From Hydra vulgaris (lineage: Eukaryota; Cnidaria; Hydrozoa; Anthoathecata; Hydridae), in NCBI RefSeq assembly GCF_038396675.1, contig NC_088933.1:14865001-14929000 (forward strand): 64,000 bases of DNA. Reading direction: 5' to 3'. The notes beneath the pieces are model-generated. The model did not search any database, was not told the DNA's origin, and saw nothing but the letters and a program-made list of their open reading frames with translations. Both the position numbers and the translations under genes were made by a program. Positions within the stretch are counted from its first letter, which is position 1; each line of letters opens with the position of its first letter. Positions 25,016-40,044 of this stretch are shown one piece after another.

Positions 25016-25287
25016 GATTATTATTAGTACTCAGGGGCGTTGCGTGAGAAAATTCCAGGGAGGGGGAGGGAAAGAGACCTTGTTTTTCCCAACTGTTTAA
25101 TATAGTTTTCACACCAGTTTTTTATAATTCAAGGATTCAAGAAATCAATTTCTTTCCTATTTACAAAATCTACTGATTGTTATACTAAAGTGCACTCACT
25201 CTCATGAATTGCCAATTATCAGTATTTGTTCACTTCTATTAACAAAACATAGTTTCCTTTACATATATACAAAACATTCAACTGCCA

Positions 25288-25340
25288 AGTATAGTTGTGA
25301 GAACAGCCAAGTTTTCACTGGCTGTTCTCACAACTATACT
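25288..25340. repeat. 22-bp inverted duplication within hAT coding sequence
   Basis: Arms 25288-25309 and 25319-25340 are exact reverse complements around a 9-bp loop. The right arm is transposase coding sequence (minus-strand MSIVVRTA), so the left arm is an inverted copy where the reading frame stops being recognisable. Confidence 0.85.
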
Positions 25341-25359
25341 CATTATGTCCTTATGTGAC

Positions 25360-26889
25360 ATATCGGGAGTAGTGTCGGCCATCACGGAAAAAAAATTGGA
25401 GCTGCTAATTTCATCAATGATTTTGCTCTTTAATTCAGTTGCATTTTAACTAATCATTTCATTTTGAGACGACGGACCCGTGTATGTAACTCTATATGAA
25501 CGAAGGGCTCTATCTTCAATCCACGCTTTTAGTGTAGGATTGTGGCGAGAGAAAGATTCACAACTGCAACAAAGTTACCTTGATTAGCGCTGTCTGATTC
25601 CCTAAACGCTAGCCCTTGGCTTCCCAAAGTTTTGCATGTATCGATAAGAATTTCGACAGTTTTTCTATTCTGCACCTCTATTTTTTGTTCTTCTATTAGG
25701 GCAAGTCTATTGGATTTATCAATAAGGTGATCTATACGTCCTTTTTCATAAGAAAGTGACAATACTCACTTAATGCAACTTTATGTGCTTGAGAGGTAAA
25801 GTGCGCCTGAAGCTTTTCAAGTTTGTCTTTCCCATGGCTTTTCATCTTGGACCAAGATATCACCCCAACATTTATCCAAGCATCTTTAATTTTTCCCTTC
25901 TTTCCAACACTCTTGGGGAAAAGGCGGCAGACAAAAAAAATGTGGCATCTTTTTGGGTGCTGTATTCTAAATGTTTAAACTCTTTGTACCACCGGGGATT
26001 AAATCTTTTTTTACCGTCACTTGGGAAACTAGCAAGTTTTGGTTGGTGTGGTCCTAACTGGATTAAATACAAATTTTGATTATCCGTAATTGTATGTGGA
26101 CGTAAATCTGGATCATGGCTTATCAATGCTGATAAATCTGATTTGTCAATTATAATACTTTGAGTTTTGATATCGAGTTTTTTTATAAAAACGTTTACCA
26201 TTTTCAAAACATTTTTTGACATTTCCACCACAGAACTTGTTGCATTCACAATTTCGATTGCAGCGAATTTTTCATACACTAATTCTTCTTTACAATATTT
26301 TTTGTAAATGTCATTACAATCTTTAAGATTATCTATTAAAACAGCCAAATTCCCCATGAGCGAAGTCCGATTTGTTGTGTCCCTGGTTACTTCAGTAGTA
26401 TCCAAATTAATAATATTCGTGTCATCCTTTTCATCTCGGTCAGGAAACTGGGTTAAATGATCTGATTTAGAATTTAATTCTGTAATTTTCTCTGCTTGTT
26501 CCTGGACTACAACATATCCCGGGTTTTCCCCTTTTGCATCATTATCTTGAATTTTTGAACTTTTTAAATTTTTTATCAGAAGATGTTGTTTCTTCTTTTA
26601 TGGATATACCACATGATGAAGTTGATGTTTCAATTATTATCAAGTCTAACTTTGTATGTTCACTACTTTGTATTTCATAATCCACTTCGACATCGTTACC
26701 AGCAGTCTGAGGTTCCATTTTTTGTTTTTTTGAAGCTATGGAGACTACAAAAGGATTCTCTGGGGCTCCCACTGTTTGTATATGAAACTTTCTACCACCA
26801 TGAACGTATCTTTTATGACTGGTTTTATAGTCGTTATTAAATACTGCTTTGCATACGCAACATTGCAATTTATATCCTTTGCTTTTCAT
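25360..26889 (-). pseudogene. hAT transposase fragment (ZMYM1/TTF-type family)
   Basis: Begins at 26889 with MKSKGYKLQCCVCKAVF, a CxxC...HxxxxH finger, then an acidic linker. One base shift near 26560 moves to a frame running through LDTTEVTRDTTNRTSLMGN to the TTF-type segment DKSDLSALISHDPDLRPH, FNPRWYKEFKHLEYS near 26000. Further shifts occur at about 25930 and 25740 before HLIDKSNRLALIEEQKIE and LGSQGLAFRESD. It stops near 25360, before the hAT catalytic and dimerisation domains. The family is recognised from the TTF-type and LAFRES(D) motifs. Confidence 0.75.
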
Positions 26890-27719
26890 AGTTAGTGCTG
26901 GAAAACAAACGCAGATTTAATGTTTATAAAAGTTATCACTCTTAATAAATGTGATAAGATATAAGAGTTTTATAATAATAGAATAAGACTAATAATCCTA
27001 TTATATATTCTTAATAAGCCTATTACTCCTACAAACCTAACTCTGATCCTACTTTAGTATACTGATAATTGGAAGTAATAACATGCGCAAAACGTTCATA
27101 TCAGAGTTTAGTATTTATTTTTGTATACTTTCTGATAAAAAGCTTTATATAAAATTAATATATTAAAAAATGAATCATATCATTTTAAATGCTATCATAT
27201 CTTTTATACATGTTAAAATCAATTCACGGAAAGAAATATTCACGTTTCAAAGTAGAAAGTATGAAAAAAAATGAATAACTGCTTTTAGTCAAACATGAAC
27301 TTGCAGCTGCCATTTTTATTGTTGATAACAAAAAAAAGTAGCGCGAAAAAAAACAACAACGTAGAAATCAAAAGGACGCTTCGTTATGACTTCGCAATTT
27401 ATTTCGGCTTGTGGAAAACAGCCTTAAGCCGTTTAAGAAACGTAAAGTTTATTTGTCCAAGTCAAAAAAGATTTAGATCTTTGATGGATTTTCTGCAACA
27501 TTTTAGTTTTCTTTTACTAGAAAATATTTTTTGATTTTATCACCGCTTACCCAACTGTTTAACTCGTGACAAAAAAATTCCCAACTTTTCTCTTTTCTAG
27601 ATTCTGGGAGGGGGAAACTCCCCGCTCCCCCTCCGAGGAGACGCCCCTGCCTGTGGCACTTAACGCTCCTAATTCACACTAGTGTCACTAAGTAATGGGT
27701 TAACTTTTAACCAAAACTA

Positions 27720-28020
27720 ATGATTATCCTGAAAAGCTTAAAGCTGGTTCTATTTGCAGATGACATAAGAAACATGGATTTCAATCATCTTATTTTAGAG
27801 CTGACTAGCTAACTGCTGTTACAGAGCGGTACTACATAGTATTAGATAGAGTAGGTTAGGCAAATTCGACTGCTCTGGATTTCAAAGGTTTTCGATAAAA
27901 TCTGGCATGATGGACTTACCCATCTTTTTGCAATCTTAAGTCGTCTGTTAATTGTTATCTAGCTATACAAACTTCATCTTGGCTCTTCCGATAACTTCCA
28001 ACTCTAATAGTGGTTGCCTA
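27720..28020 (+). mobile_element. LINE reverse-transcriptase fragment
   Basis: An FADD-like LFADDIRN piece at about 27750 and a VALDFSKAFDK-like piece at about 27870-27910 followed by WHDGLTHLF. The order of the motifs indicates a rearranged or composite fragment. Heavily broken. Confidence 0.5.
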
Positions 28021-28034
28021 CAGTGGTTGCCTTG

Positions 28035-28293
28035 TTAAAATAAAGATGTTAAAAATCAAAGTACTGTTTTTGTACCTTCTGATTTAAACTTGGAAATTGG
28101 TAATGATGACTTTTCAGGCTCTTTTACCCCAACTTCAATTTTATACATCCCTTTAGGAAATGGTTCTAAAAACTTTCTCATTAAAACGCAATTTAATGAA
28201 GAGAATCTCCTAGTTTCCAATTTCGATAAAAAAACTATCTACAATATCTGGTGATTTGATCTATCAAATAAAGAAATTTTAATTTGTAACATG
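28035..28293 (+). pseudogene. Fragment of the same transposon gene as 30.4-33.4 kb
   Basis: Encodes TVFVPSDLNLEIGNDDFSGS and SILYIPLGNGSKNFL, matching in reverse orientation the minus-strand sequence at about 32600-32860. No rest of the gene is present here; it sits between LINE fragments. Confidence 0.65.
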
Positions 28294-29115
28294 TAATTGA
28301 CGTTTTTGAAGAAGGTAGATATATCTAATCGTCTAATTATAAGTAAGGTTTTTGAGTCTTTAATTAACAAACACTTAACCTCTCCTCTTGAATCTAATAA
28401 CTTACTTTCTGATCATCACTATGGATTTCGATTTTCTCATTCTACAGCTAATACCTCCATTTATTCCTGTCTTGACAAGAACCCAACACTTTCTAGAGGG
28501 GGCATTTGAGCTTGAAAAGGGTCTCACTTCTGCTACAACATGGGGCTCACAGAGGCTGGTGAACTTTAACTCAAAGAAAACTTAATTTTTTTCAGCTAAT
28601 TGTTATTGCCATAATCTAGATCTTCCTATACTTATGAACAGTAATGTACTCCATGAGTCATCTACCCTTTATCTTCTGGCATTAATTCTTACTTCCAATC
28701 TTTTTTGGAAATCATTTATTAAATCGGCTGCAAAATTAGCATCTGCTAAGTTGCATCTCTTTATAGTGCTTGCCACCTTCTTTCTCCGGATTTTATTCTT
28801 TATCTCTATAAATCTCAAATCCTTCCTAGTATGGAATACTGTTGCCGTATCTGGGGGGGATCTTCCCTTTCTCTTTTAGATAAGGTTCAAAAACGCATTG
28901 TAAACATAGTTGGATCTGCTCTTGCAGCCAACCTCCAACCATTATCGCATCATTGTAATGTTGCATCTCTTTCTCTTTTCTATAAATATTATAATGGACA
29001 CTGTTTTAAAGAGCAAGCGTCTCTTGTACCATATACTAAAATTTATTCTTGTGTTACTCGTCATTCTATTAAGTCTCATCCTTTTAATGTGAATGAAATT
29101 GTAAAAGACAAATAA
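28294..29115 (+). mobile_element. LINE fragment with C-terminal reverse transcriptase
   Basis: IISKVFESLINKHL and LLSDHHYGFRFSHST (palm region), a jump to WGSQRLVNFNSKKT, then MEYCCRIWGGSSLSLLDKVQ and LQPLSHHCNVASLSLFYKYY. The last ~94 codons (28831-29115) are open; upstream parts carry shifts and an internal deletion of the catalytic YADD region. Confidence 0.75.
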
Positions 29116-29239
29116 ATTTCGAAAAAAATATATATATATTAATAAAAGAGAGATGTTGTTAACAAAACCTCAGATTAGAGGGTGACACGAGTTTATTAAA
29201 TAAAAATAAAAAATAAAATTAAATATAGAATAGTGAGAC

Positions 29240-29470
29240 CTGCCTCTGTAGCCAACCATTGTCGCATTGTCGTAATGTTGCTTCTCTTACTCTTTTCTAC
29301 AAATACTATAAAGGGTGCAGTTTTAAGTAGCTAGCGCCTCTCATGCCATTTGCTAAAATTCATTCTCGTATTACTCATCATTCACTTAAGTCTCGTCCTT
29401 TTACTGTGACTGTCCTTAAGTGCTCCGAAAATTCTTATTTGTGTGACTAATCATTCAGCATCTTTATACT
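29240..29470 (+). mobile_element. Second copy of the LINE 3' coding end
   Basis: Repeats the previous LINE's C-terminal region (QPLSHCRNVASLTLFYKYYK) with stops, ending TVTVLKCSENSYLCD. Confidence 0.65.
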
Positions 29471-29489
29471 GCATATGTTCCTTTATGGT

Positions 29490-30360
29490 CTAAAAACTTT
29501 TTTTTCTTTATCAAAACATAAATATTCACATAATGACATACGCGTACACGAACGTTGTGCCAGAGGTCCAACAGAACACAAACATACATATTATGACTTA
29601 CAGGTACATAAACAGAAACTTACATATAATGACCAGTATTATCACATGAAATTCCGACCACAGTTCCAACAGAAAACAAATGTATATATAATGACTCACA
29701 GGTACATCAACACAACAATTCGCAGGACTTACCTGTACCTAAATAACGCTCCAGAGGTCATAAACATATATATAGTGACTAACGGGTGCGTCAACACCGC
29801 TTCAGAGATCCAACAGAACACAAACATACACATAATTACTAACAGGTACAAAAATACAAACATACGCATAGTGACTTACTGGTGCGCCAACACCACTCCA
29901 GAGGTCCAACAGAACAAAAACATACACATAATGGTTGACAGGTATAAAAACACAAGCATACATATACTGACTTACGGGTGTGTCAACACCGCTCCAGAGG
30001 TCCGACAGAATACAAACATACACATAATGACTGACAGGTATATAAACACAAAAAAACATGTAGTGACTTACGGGTGCGTAAACACAAACATACAAATAAC
30101 TACTTATCGGTAGATTAACACCGCTGCGGAGGTGAACAGAAGACAGGTATTCATATTATGACTTGTGGGTGCACCTACAAAAACATACATATAATAACTT
30201 ACAAATACCTAAACACAAGGATACATATATTGACAGGTACATCAGCACAAAAATAGAAAGAATGACTTACTAGAATGTCGCCATGGCTGCAGAGGTTCAA
30301 CAGAAATCAAATATACATATAAAGAATTGTGGGTGCGCAAACACCACTCCATATGACCAA
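29490..30360 (+). repeat. 96-bp-period minisatellite with open frames on both strands
   Basis: The block AACACCRCTYCAGAGRTCC occurs at 29793, 29889 and 29985, exactly 96 bp apart, with diverged copies before (about 29740) and after (30117, 30340). Each unit is itself two related ~48-bp halves (ACAAACATACACATAATGAC/ACAGGTATAAAAACAC). Because 96 is divisible by three, a plus-strand frame of 212 codons (29475-30113) encodes 32-residue repeats (NTAPEVQQNTNIHIMTDRYK). The minus strand is also open for 97 codons. Coding status is doubtful. Confidence 0.85.
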
Positions 30361-30429
30361 ACAGATTACAAACATAAAGATATTAAATTGAATAATAATA
30401 ATAATAAACATAAATGCAATAAATTGAAG

Positions 30430-33400
30430 TTGAATTGACATTGTGTCAAAAACAATATTAACAACATTTTTGTTTTTTTTTGAACTTCGCCCTCCACATA
30501 ACCATCAGCCTTTCCCTCTATCACAACACATTTCATCCTGCACTCTTCGACTAACTCAGTATCGTATTTATGCTCAAAGTTGTCATATAGTATCTTAAAC
30601 TCGCATTCCTCATCAAATTCATTGTCATCTAAAATACTTACTACGAGCCCTGAATACCATACATCTTTGCCACCTTCATCTACGATTTTATGTTTAATTC
30701 TTTTTCTTAAAAACTTTGGAACTTCTCCCTTAGATGTGCCTGTTCTCATTTTTTTTCCAGTTTCCATTAACAATCTAGCGTCACCCTCTAATCTGAATTT
30801 TTGTTTTAATGTTAACAACATTTCTTATCTTTCATTATTCTATCTGATTACTGAAAATTTTATTTTATTTACTGGTTGTTCTGGAACATCTTTTAAAAAC
30901 TTAAAAATTGATAGCAGGTTTGTTTTTAATGTCTCTATACCAAATTTTTTGTAATTTTCACTTTTTACTTTTTCTCCTTACTGTAACCACTTTTCTGGAA
31001 ATTTTTGGTGCAGTACTTTTTTTTTTTTTATAAATTTAATTTGTCTTAGCAACTTCATTACAATTTTATTTTCAGTACCTAAGATTTGCTCCAAATCCTC
31101 TTTTCACAAAATTAAACTACCATCCTTTCCAATTTCTGTCCTGATATTAGTTTATTAAAAATTCCCAGAGCTCTGGTTGAAGCATGAAAACTTACGTTGT
31201 CAATATCATGCCTAATTGATTCATGAAGGAAATTTGAACCATCAAGATTGAAAACAAATTCTTCAAGATGATCTTTATGAAAATATGTTGCTCCACCAAG
31301 TAAAAATATAATGTTAAATTGATGATGCAAAAATGAAACTGTAAAATTTTTTGAAAACTTTTTATGCAAAAATGCCCTCCACTCATCAGTTTTCCCTTTC
31401 CGTTGATCACCATGTCTATAGCTTGTAAGTTTTGAATGCTCATACAAAATATCAAAGGTATGCGAGTTTTAAGAACTTTTAAAACCACCATGAATACTAC
31501 CTTCTTGCTCAACCACTTTTTCCCATTCTATGATTGCTTTTTCCGCATATATTCCTAAATTATGGATAACATGTAAGCCACAAAAAATATGATGCCTTTT
31601 AGAAATTTTTAATTTTCATTTAACGGAAGCCGATCATAGTTTTCAACAACAAATGCCAAAATTGCTTCTTTCCAATGTTTAAATTGGCTGAAAAAACTTG
31701 AACTAACTATAGTGCAATCTGTCATCAAAGATTTGAACAAAAAAATAAGCTTCCGAAGATCATCCTCATAGTTTTCCTTTTCAGGAGAAAATATTTGAGA
31801 CATATCAGTGAGTAAATTTGTTTAGCTCACCAAAATAAGATTGTGCCTCGCCTGAAAACATATCTTCTATCCCAAACGTGTAGCTTCCAGATGATGCTGT
31901 GACTTGAAAACTACCAACCTCTCTAAAATTATACTTTGTGCCATCTGTATGAAGAACATTGTGTGTACTATTCAACATAGCCTCTCTAACCTGAGCTTTT
32001 GATAAAAGGTTCATTTCACTAAAAAATTCAGCAGCCAAAGATTTTTTTGGAAGTGTGCCATATGAAATTCCAGCCATTTTTTCTAGTACAGTTCTGATAA
32101 CAGATTCAACATTATTAACAGAAACATTTTTACTTGAAAGGTCGTAATATACAGAGCGAACTTCATCATTATATCTACCTCCTTCAAAAACATCAATTAC
32201 ATTTTTTCCAAAAAAGTTAACTCTTTCCTTCAGCTCTTCTGAAAGATTTTCAAAGTAATTTAAACTCTCCTTTAAGATTAAACCATTCGTTTCATCAGAT
32301 GTATTCAAAACAGTGTTTTCAATTTTTTTTCTTTAAATAAAGCGTTCACAATCAGCGTTCATAACTTAACATAAGACTTTAAAGCCTTTTGTCGATCTGG
32401 TTGTGAACGCTTTCTAGCCAAATCAATTTCTTTTTCCAATCTAAAATTTTTTTGCAACAATTGGTTAATCCTACAATCCTTTCAAACTTTTCTTTGGTTG
32501 ACATTTCTGACATTATATTTTGACAAGATTGTTTGCTGTTTTCTTTTATGTTCATTACATCTTTTATTAATTTGTCTACTTTGTTATTATATGATTAATT
32601 CTCCGTTTGTATTTTTTTATTTGATAGGTCAATACACCAGATAATATAGGTAGTTTTTTTTTTTATCCAAATTGGAAACTTGAAAATTCTCTTCATTAAC
32701 TTGCGTTTCATGAAGAAAATTTTCAGAACCATTTCCCAAACGGGTGTATACAATAGAATTTTGGGGTAACAGAACACAAAAAATCATCATTAGCAATTTG
32801 CAAGTTTAAATCAGAAGATACAAAAACAGTAATTGGATTTGGAACAATTTCACTATTGTGGATAGAAGTAGGGGTAGAACAAGCATCAGAGAGTGACAAA
32901 CCAGCAACATCCGGAAGAGCACCAATAAAAGATAAAGTAGAGTTTTAAAAATACTTTGTTAAATCAATTTTTGGCACGATTTAATTTTGCAATGTAATCT
33001 TTTGACTTTTTAAAGCACTTGATAAGCTTAACGTCAGATATAGGATATTTAAAGTAGGATGTAAAAAGTAATGAAAGATTTAGCCGTGTTAAGTTATATC
33101 TCTCTTTTTCTTTACAAATTTATAAAATTTGGCTATTGGTTAAAAACAAATCTGGATTTTTGAGCGAAACAATGCTACCATTAACACTTAAAAAATTTAA
33201 AACATTCTTGTTGGTAAAAAAATATGTTTCCGAGAATATTGTGGATGCTAAAGTCAAAGGTAAACTTAATTTAAAACAGAAAAAATATAAGTGGATCATT
33301 ACAATTTAGTTTAAATAGAATAGAACTGTTAAACTTCAAAATGTTTGTGAAAACGTTATTCCTAATTTAAAATTTTGACTTACTTGGTTGACTTATAGAT

Positions 33401-33435
33401 GGAGCAACCATTTTGTTGAGACTACTGTCAACACC
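30430..33435 (-). pseudogene. Decayed multi-exon transposon gene (uncharacterised DDE-like family)
   Basis: Minus strand. A first exon with MVAPSISQP and a CCAA|GTAAGTC donor lies near 33420-33380. Exons with NFLSVNGSIVSLKNPDLF and YFKYPISDVKLIKCF lie at about 33200-32960. TVFVSSDLNLQIANDDF is at about 32860-32800, and a coiled coil (LLQKNFRLEKEIDLARK) at about 32450-32400. An open stretch at 32308-31805 contains TLPKKSLAAEFFSEMN and a probable catalytic VLHTDGTKYNF. Next come CTIVSSSFFSQFKHWKEAIL, and at 31512-31112 KLTSYRHGDQRKGKTDEWRAF and LHESIRHDIDNVSFHAST. A C-terminal 30821-30480 piece has WYSGLVVSILDD and a tudor/chromo-like FKILYDNFEHKY. Several frame changes show it is dead. Layout parallels the gene at 13.9-16.8 kb. 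Confidence 0.6.
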
Positions 33436-34420
33436 TAAAATAAGGGAATTAAAATTATTATTATTCATATTAGTTTAACAAAATAACAAAAATAAATAAA
33501 TTAAGAAATAATGAAGAAATTTCTTACAAATTTCCATTTTCATGAGTTTTTTTTGATTACTATTTTTAGGTTTTTTGTTTTGAAAAAAACAGTTTAAAAA
33601 AGGGCAACCTGTACTTAAAATAGTAAAAATCAAGCTTTTAATTTCTTGAACAATGCAGACCTTTGAAAAAGTAAAATATTTGATTTCATTTGCCTAAAGT
33701 TTAAAGAATTATAATTTCACTTTCAATTTTATTTTCATAACTTAACCTTAACTTAAGTATGAAAGGCATTATACACAAAATTTATATATGCAAATCCTTA
33801 GAACTAATTTTTTAGGAAAACATAAATAAATAACTATTTTAAAATGAGGAAAGGCTGTGGTTGCCGTTTACATCTGGAGTCTTTCAAAAAACACTTTTTT
33901 TTAAAAATAAATCAACCTCGAAGTTTTTAATCAATGAGAACTAAATTTTTTGTATGAATTTTCAAAAGACTCCATATTCCATAAAATTCCTCATCCCTTT
34001 TTTAATATATACGGAAAATTTTATAAAAATTGGAATAAAAATTGGAAATATTTTTTAGTACTAAGGAATCCTTACCTCCAAAAACTTTGTTCTAAAAAAA
34101 CGTTCCCGCTTTAAGTTTTTTTTCTCAAAAGTGGTCTCAGAATATGGATAATATTTAAGTAAAACCATAAAAAGCATAGTACTTTCTATATATGGCTGGA
34201 AAGAGCTTGAGTAACACTAACTGATGCAAAAAACCTCAAGGTGCTTCCTTAACTATACAAAAAGATGTAAGAGAGTAAAGTTTATAAAACTTACGCGTTT
34301 TTCGTTAAACGTCAACTGTTTTTCGTCGAGCCTTGGAATCGCTATAGTTGTAATATATTGTTTTTAATAAACAGAGATCTAAAATAAAGATTTAATAGAA
34401 AATTGTTTCTTGTATACATT
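33436..34420. other. Noncoding, no gene seen
   Basis: AT-rich, no open frames with recognisable content and no inverted repeats noted. Confidence 0.5.
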
Positions 34421-34736
<316 letters not shown>

Positions 34737-34964
34737 AATGTTAGTTTATAACTTTTTATTTATTTGCTTTCAAAAAATTTGAAATTAATGATAAAGAAAG
34801 AGTGATTAGTCCAAAACCTAAACTTAGAGGAATATTTATTTTTATATTTAGACCAGGAGGATGGCATACCTTTTAAGTTTTTATTGTTCGCTTTGTCCAT
34901 TATACAATTAATGATTCAATCAAGATTTATATTACTTGAGCTTTATTAGTACATAAGGTAAATG

Positions 34965-35140
<176 letters not shown>

Positions 35141-35149
35141 CCCTGAGAA

Positions 35150-35905
35150 ACAAGGCCTCTGTAGTATATCACACACAAGCATCACTCATTAGCAATAATA
35201 AAAAGTGGAATAAAGATTTCTATTGTCAAATTGAGCTAACATTGGAAGTTGCCTGTTTTTTTGCATTTTGTTTTTAAGAAATTTTCAATAGTATTGAATA
35301 TCTCAAAGTAACTTATTGGTTTTATTTTTTCATATTGTCATCAATGAGAATAAAATCAGCACCTCCACTTTGTTCGATGCTTTTAAGCCTATCAAGGAAT
35401 CGGACTTGCATATCTTAAACCCGCTGAAAAATTTTCTGCAAATTCAAAGCAAAGTGTATTGGAATTCTAAACAAAGAATAAAATCAAAAAAAAAAAGGAT
35501 ACGCAGATACATTCATGCATCAACAATATACATGAATGTATTCAAGATACATGCATGTAACAATAATACCAAATCTTTTAAATTAGAGAAATATCTTTTT
35601 AATCAGTTTTATAATCATTGTTCCACAGTTATGTGACTTAAATAGCCTTGCTGTTTCGTCTCTTAATGGAAATGATATTGAAATAGTTTGTAAACAATTA
35701 TTTTTCTTAATGCAAATAAAAAAAACAAAAGAAAACTGACCTCAAATTGTCATCTCTTGAACTAAACTCTGTCTTCACTAGTTTTTCCTAACTTCTCAAC
35801 GCATTTACAACTCTTTCTAAAATCATTATCAATAATTTTAAAAGAATTAAAAGGCACAGGTTACAAAAAGAGCTACTTTTTCTTTTTTTTAATATCCAAC
35901 CTGTT
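35150..35905 (+). repeat. Dispersed ~750-bp repeat, copy 1
   Basis: Aligns along its length with 40045-41035 in the same orientation (shared AGCAATAATAAAAA, CATATTGTCATC, TTCACTAGTTTTTC and AGCTACTTTTTC blocks). Copy 1 lacks the SINE present in copy 2 and so shows the empty site. A 106-codon frame at 35316-35636 has no recognisable domain. Confidence 0.8.
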
Positions 35906-36025
35906 CAAACCGAAGTTCATTATATATAAAAATATGTCCATTTTAATAATAATTTAATATTAATAATAAAATATATATCCAATATTATTATCCAAGTTGT
36001 TCAAAACTAAATTTTTTTTATATAA

Positions 36026-37843
<1,818 letters not shown>

Positions 37844-39443
37844 ATGTTGGCATTTTCCTACCTAGTTGAAAATTTAAGAGACGGAACCAAAATTAGAAAC
37901 AAGAAAAAAAGTTATGCAGAATACCAAGCTAATTATGTTTCTTGGAGTGCTGATAAAAAGAAAGAAATGTCCAGAGTAAGATCTAAGAGATATCGAGAAA
38001 AATTGAAAGCCAATCCTAATAAAAAAGCAGCTTATTTTGCTAAAGCAAATTTAAGAGTTGAAAAAGTCGCGCTCTAAAAAATAAACTTTTAAATCATTCT
38101 CAAAGACTAAACTCATCTTTTAAAAATATTCAACAAAGAGGAAAAGCATTGAAAAAAGTTTTAAAAGCACTTCCAAATTCAAAGAAGAAAAAATTTGAAA
38201 TTTTTTCTATTCTTTCAAATAGCTCTGCTTGTAAAGATAATTCCGGTATACCTCCAGCATGTTTAAAGCTCTGTGGTCTTTCTGTTGCGATGTTTTAGCA
38301 GTTGTAAACTTTTATACTGAAGATGAAGTTTCCCGAATATCACCAAACAAAAAAAATGTCACTCGAATTCGATTTGAAAATAAAAAACAAACCTGACGGA
38401 AAAATAAACCATATTCCGATACGTCATTTATATTATACGCTAAAAGAAGCCAAAGAGTTAAAGGAAATCATCAGCACATTAAAATTAGACTCAGCAAACT
38501 TTGTGACCTTCGTCCACGGAATGTAAATTCTGTTCCAAAATTTCCGCATCATGTTTGTGTTAATAGCTGCATGAAAGTATGCGATTTGCCTTTGGTGCAT
38601 TAACAAAACCAATTCAAGCGTCTTCAATCAAAGTTGGATCTGAAATGACAAATAACTTTATTTGTGAACTGTACTCATACAATTGCGCCTATGACAAATG
38701 CGTTACATGCAAAAGTATGAAACAGTTCGATAAACATTTACAAACTGTTAATACATTTGGCTTCCAAGTATCCTCGGACGAATAAAGAAAGCCTGAAACT
38801 AAAACATATGCAAACATACAAACAATTTCAAAGAAGTCTACTATAACAGAACTCATCCAACACAAATCAGCAATGCGTGATTAGTTCGTTAATCATGCAT
38901 TTGTAAAGAAACCAATCAACAGTTTTTAAGAACCTAATGGTAGTTTCAATGAGTATAAATTCTGAAATTGCGCTAATCCAAGTTGACTGGGCTGAAAATA
39001 CTAGGTATTTCTATTAAAATGAACCGCAAGCGGCTCATTTTGGTCACCATGGAGTTTCTATCATGGACCTTGCAGTCTGGAAAAATGACTTAAAAATATT
39101 TGCCAGAGTTTCTGATTCAACTGATCATACAAGGTTTTCAGCTATACCTTACATTGACAAAATCCTTTACTTTATTCTTGATCGAGTCAAAGGGGTACAC
39201 ATGTTCAGCGATAATGCCACTTCTCAGTTCAAAAACAACAGCATTATGGCTGCAATGGTTATGTTTGAAAAACATTTTCAGAAAAAATTCTTTTGGCATT
39301 TCTTTGCAGCAATGCACGGGAAAAGAATGATTGACGGAATTGGAGCTTCTGTTAAACGAATTGCAGCAGATTTTGCATTATTACAAGATTTGGAAATATC
39401 TGTAATTTATGTCAGAAAAAGACACAAGACAACAAAAAAATAA
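37844..39443 (+). pseudogene. Ruined DDE transposase relic
   Basis: N-terminal Lys/Arg-rich segment KKEMSRVRSKRYREKLKANP, then a frame break, a NFYTEDEVSR/PNKKNV segment near 38310, LSKLCDLRPRNV near 38490, VDWAEN at about 38970-38990 (first candidate catalytic Asp), and an open 126-codon tail at 39063-39443 with GVHMFSDNATSQFKNN (second Asp) and MHGKRMIDGIGASVKR. Many stops and shifts. I recognise this motif order (DWAEN / SDxAxSQFKN / HGKxxxDGxG) from repeated invertebrate transposase-like proteins but cannot name the superfamily. Confidence 0.6.
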
Positions 39444-40044
39444 ACTTGGTTTCAGTTCAATTTTAAGTTATTCAAAAAAAAATCAAAGATATATCAAAAT
39501 CACATTTTTTCTATGTTCAGAATGTTTTTCGATTCTACTTTCACCTGAGTATAATTAAAATTCATTAAAAATAACAAAACTTTTTAAAACCATTTTAATT
39601 CCATCTTTTTGTTTTATCACTGAATGTTGCGCCAATGAACTGATTATTTTTTTCTGTAAAATAAATCGATATGAAAAATGTGTTGGTTGTGGCTTTTTTT
39701 ATGACTGCCTATTTGCCAATTGAATAAATTACAACAAAAAAATCTAGTCAAGCAAGAATTAAAATTTCAGCAAAAATTCCATTCAAAAGTATGTTGATAA
39801 AAGATCATTTTTTTTCAGTATTGCCTCACTAAACTCGTGTTTTAATTTTTGCTATGTGTTAGTGTTATGTTAATACAATTGTGTTTAATTTATATTATAA
39901 AATTTTAATTTAAGATTGATTTAGAGTAATAAAAAACTATTTTTATGTAATAGAAAAATTTTTATTGCCTAAAATCTCTCCGCATGTGTCATTAAACTAT
40001 TGGCCATATATACAATTATTATTTTATTATTATTTTCACTAAAG

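Larger units (their letters stand above)
25032..27649 (-). mobile_element. Decayed hAT element with ZMYM1-like transposase
   Basis: Left end CAGGGGCGTTGCGTGAG, right end (inverted) CAGGGGCGTCTCCTCGG, both followed by GAGGGGGAG-type sequence. The length is 2,618 bp. The flanking 8 bp do not match, so the target duplication is eroded or one end is not original. The transposase remnant is on the minus strand. Confidence 0.65.
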
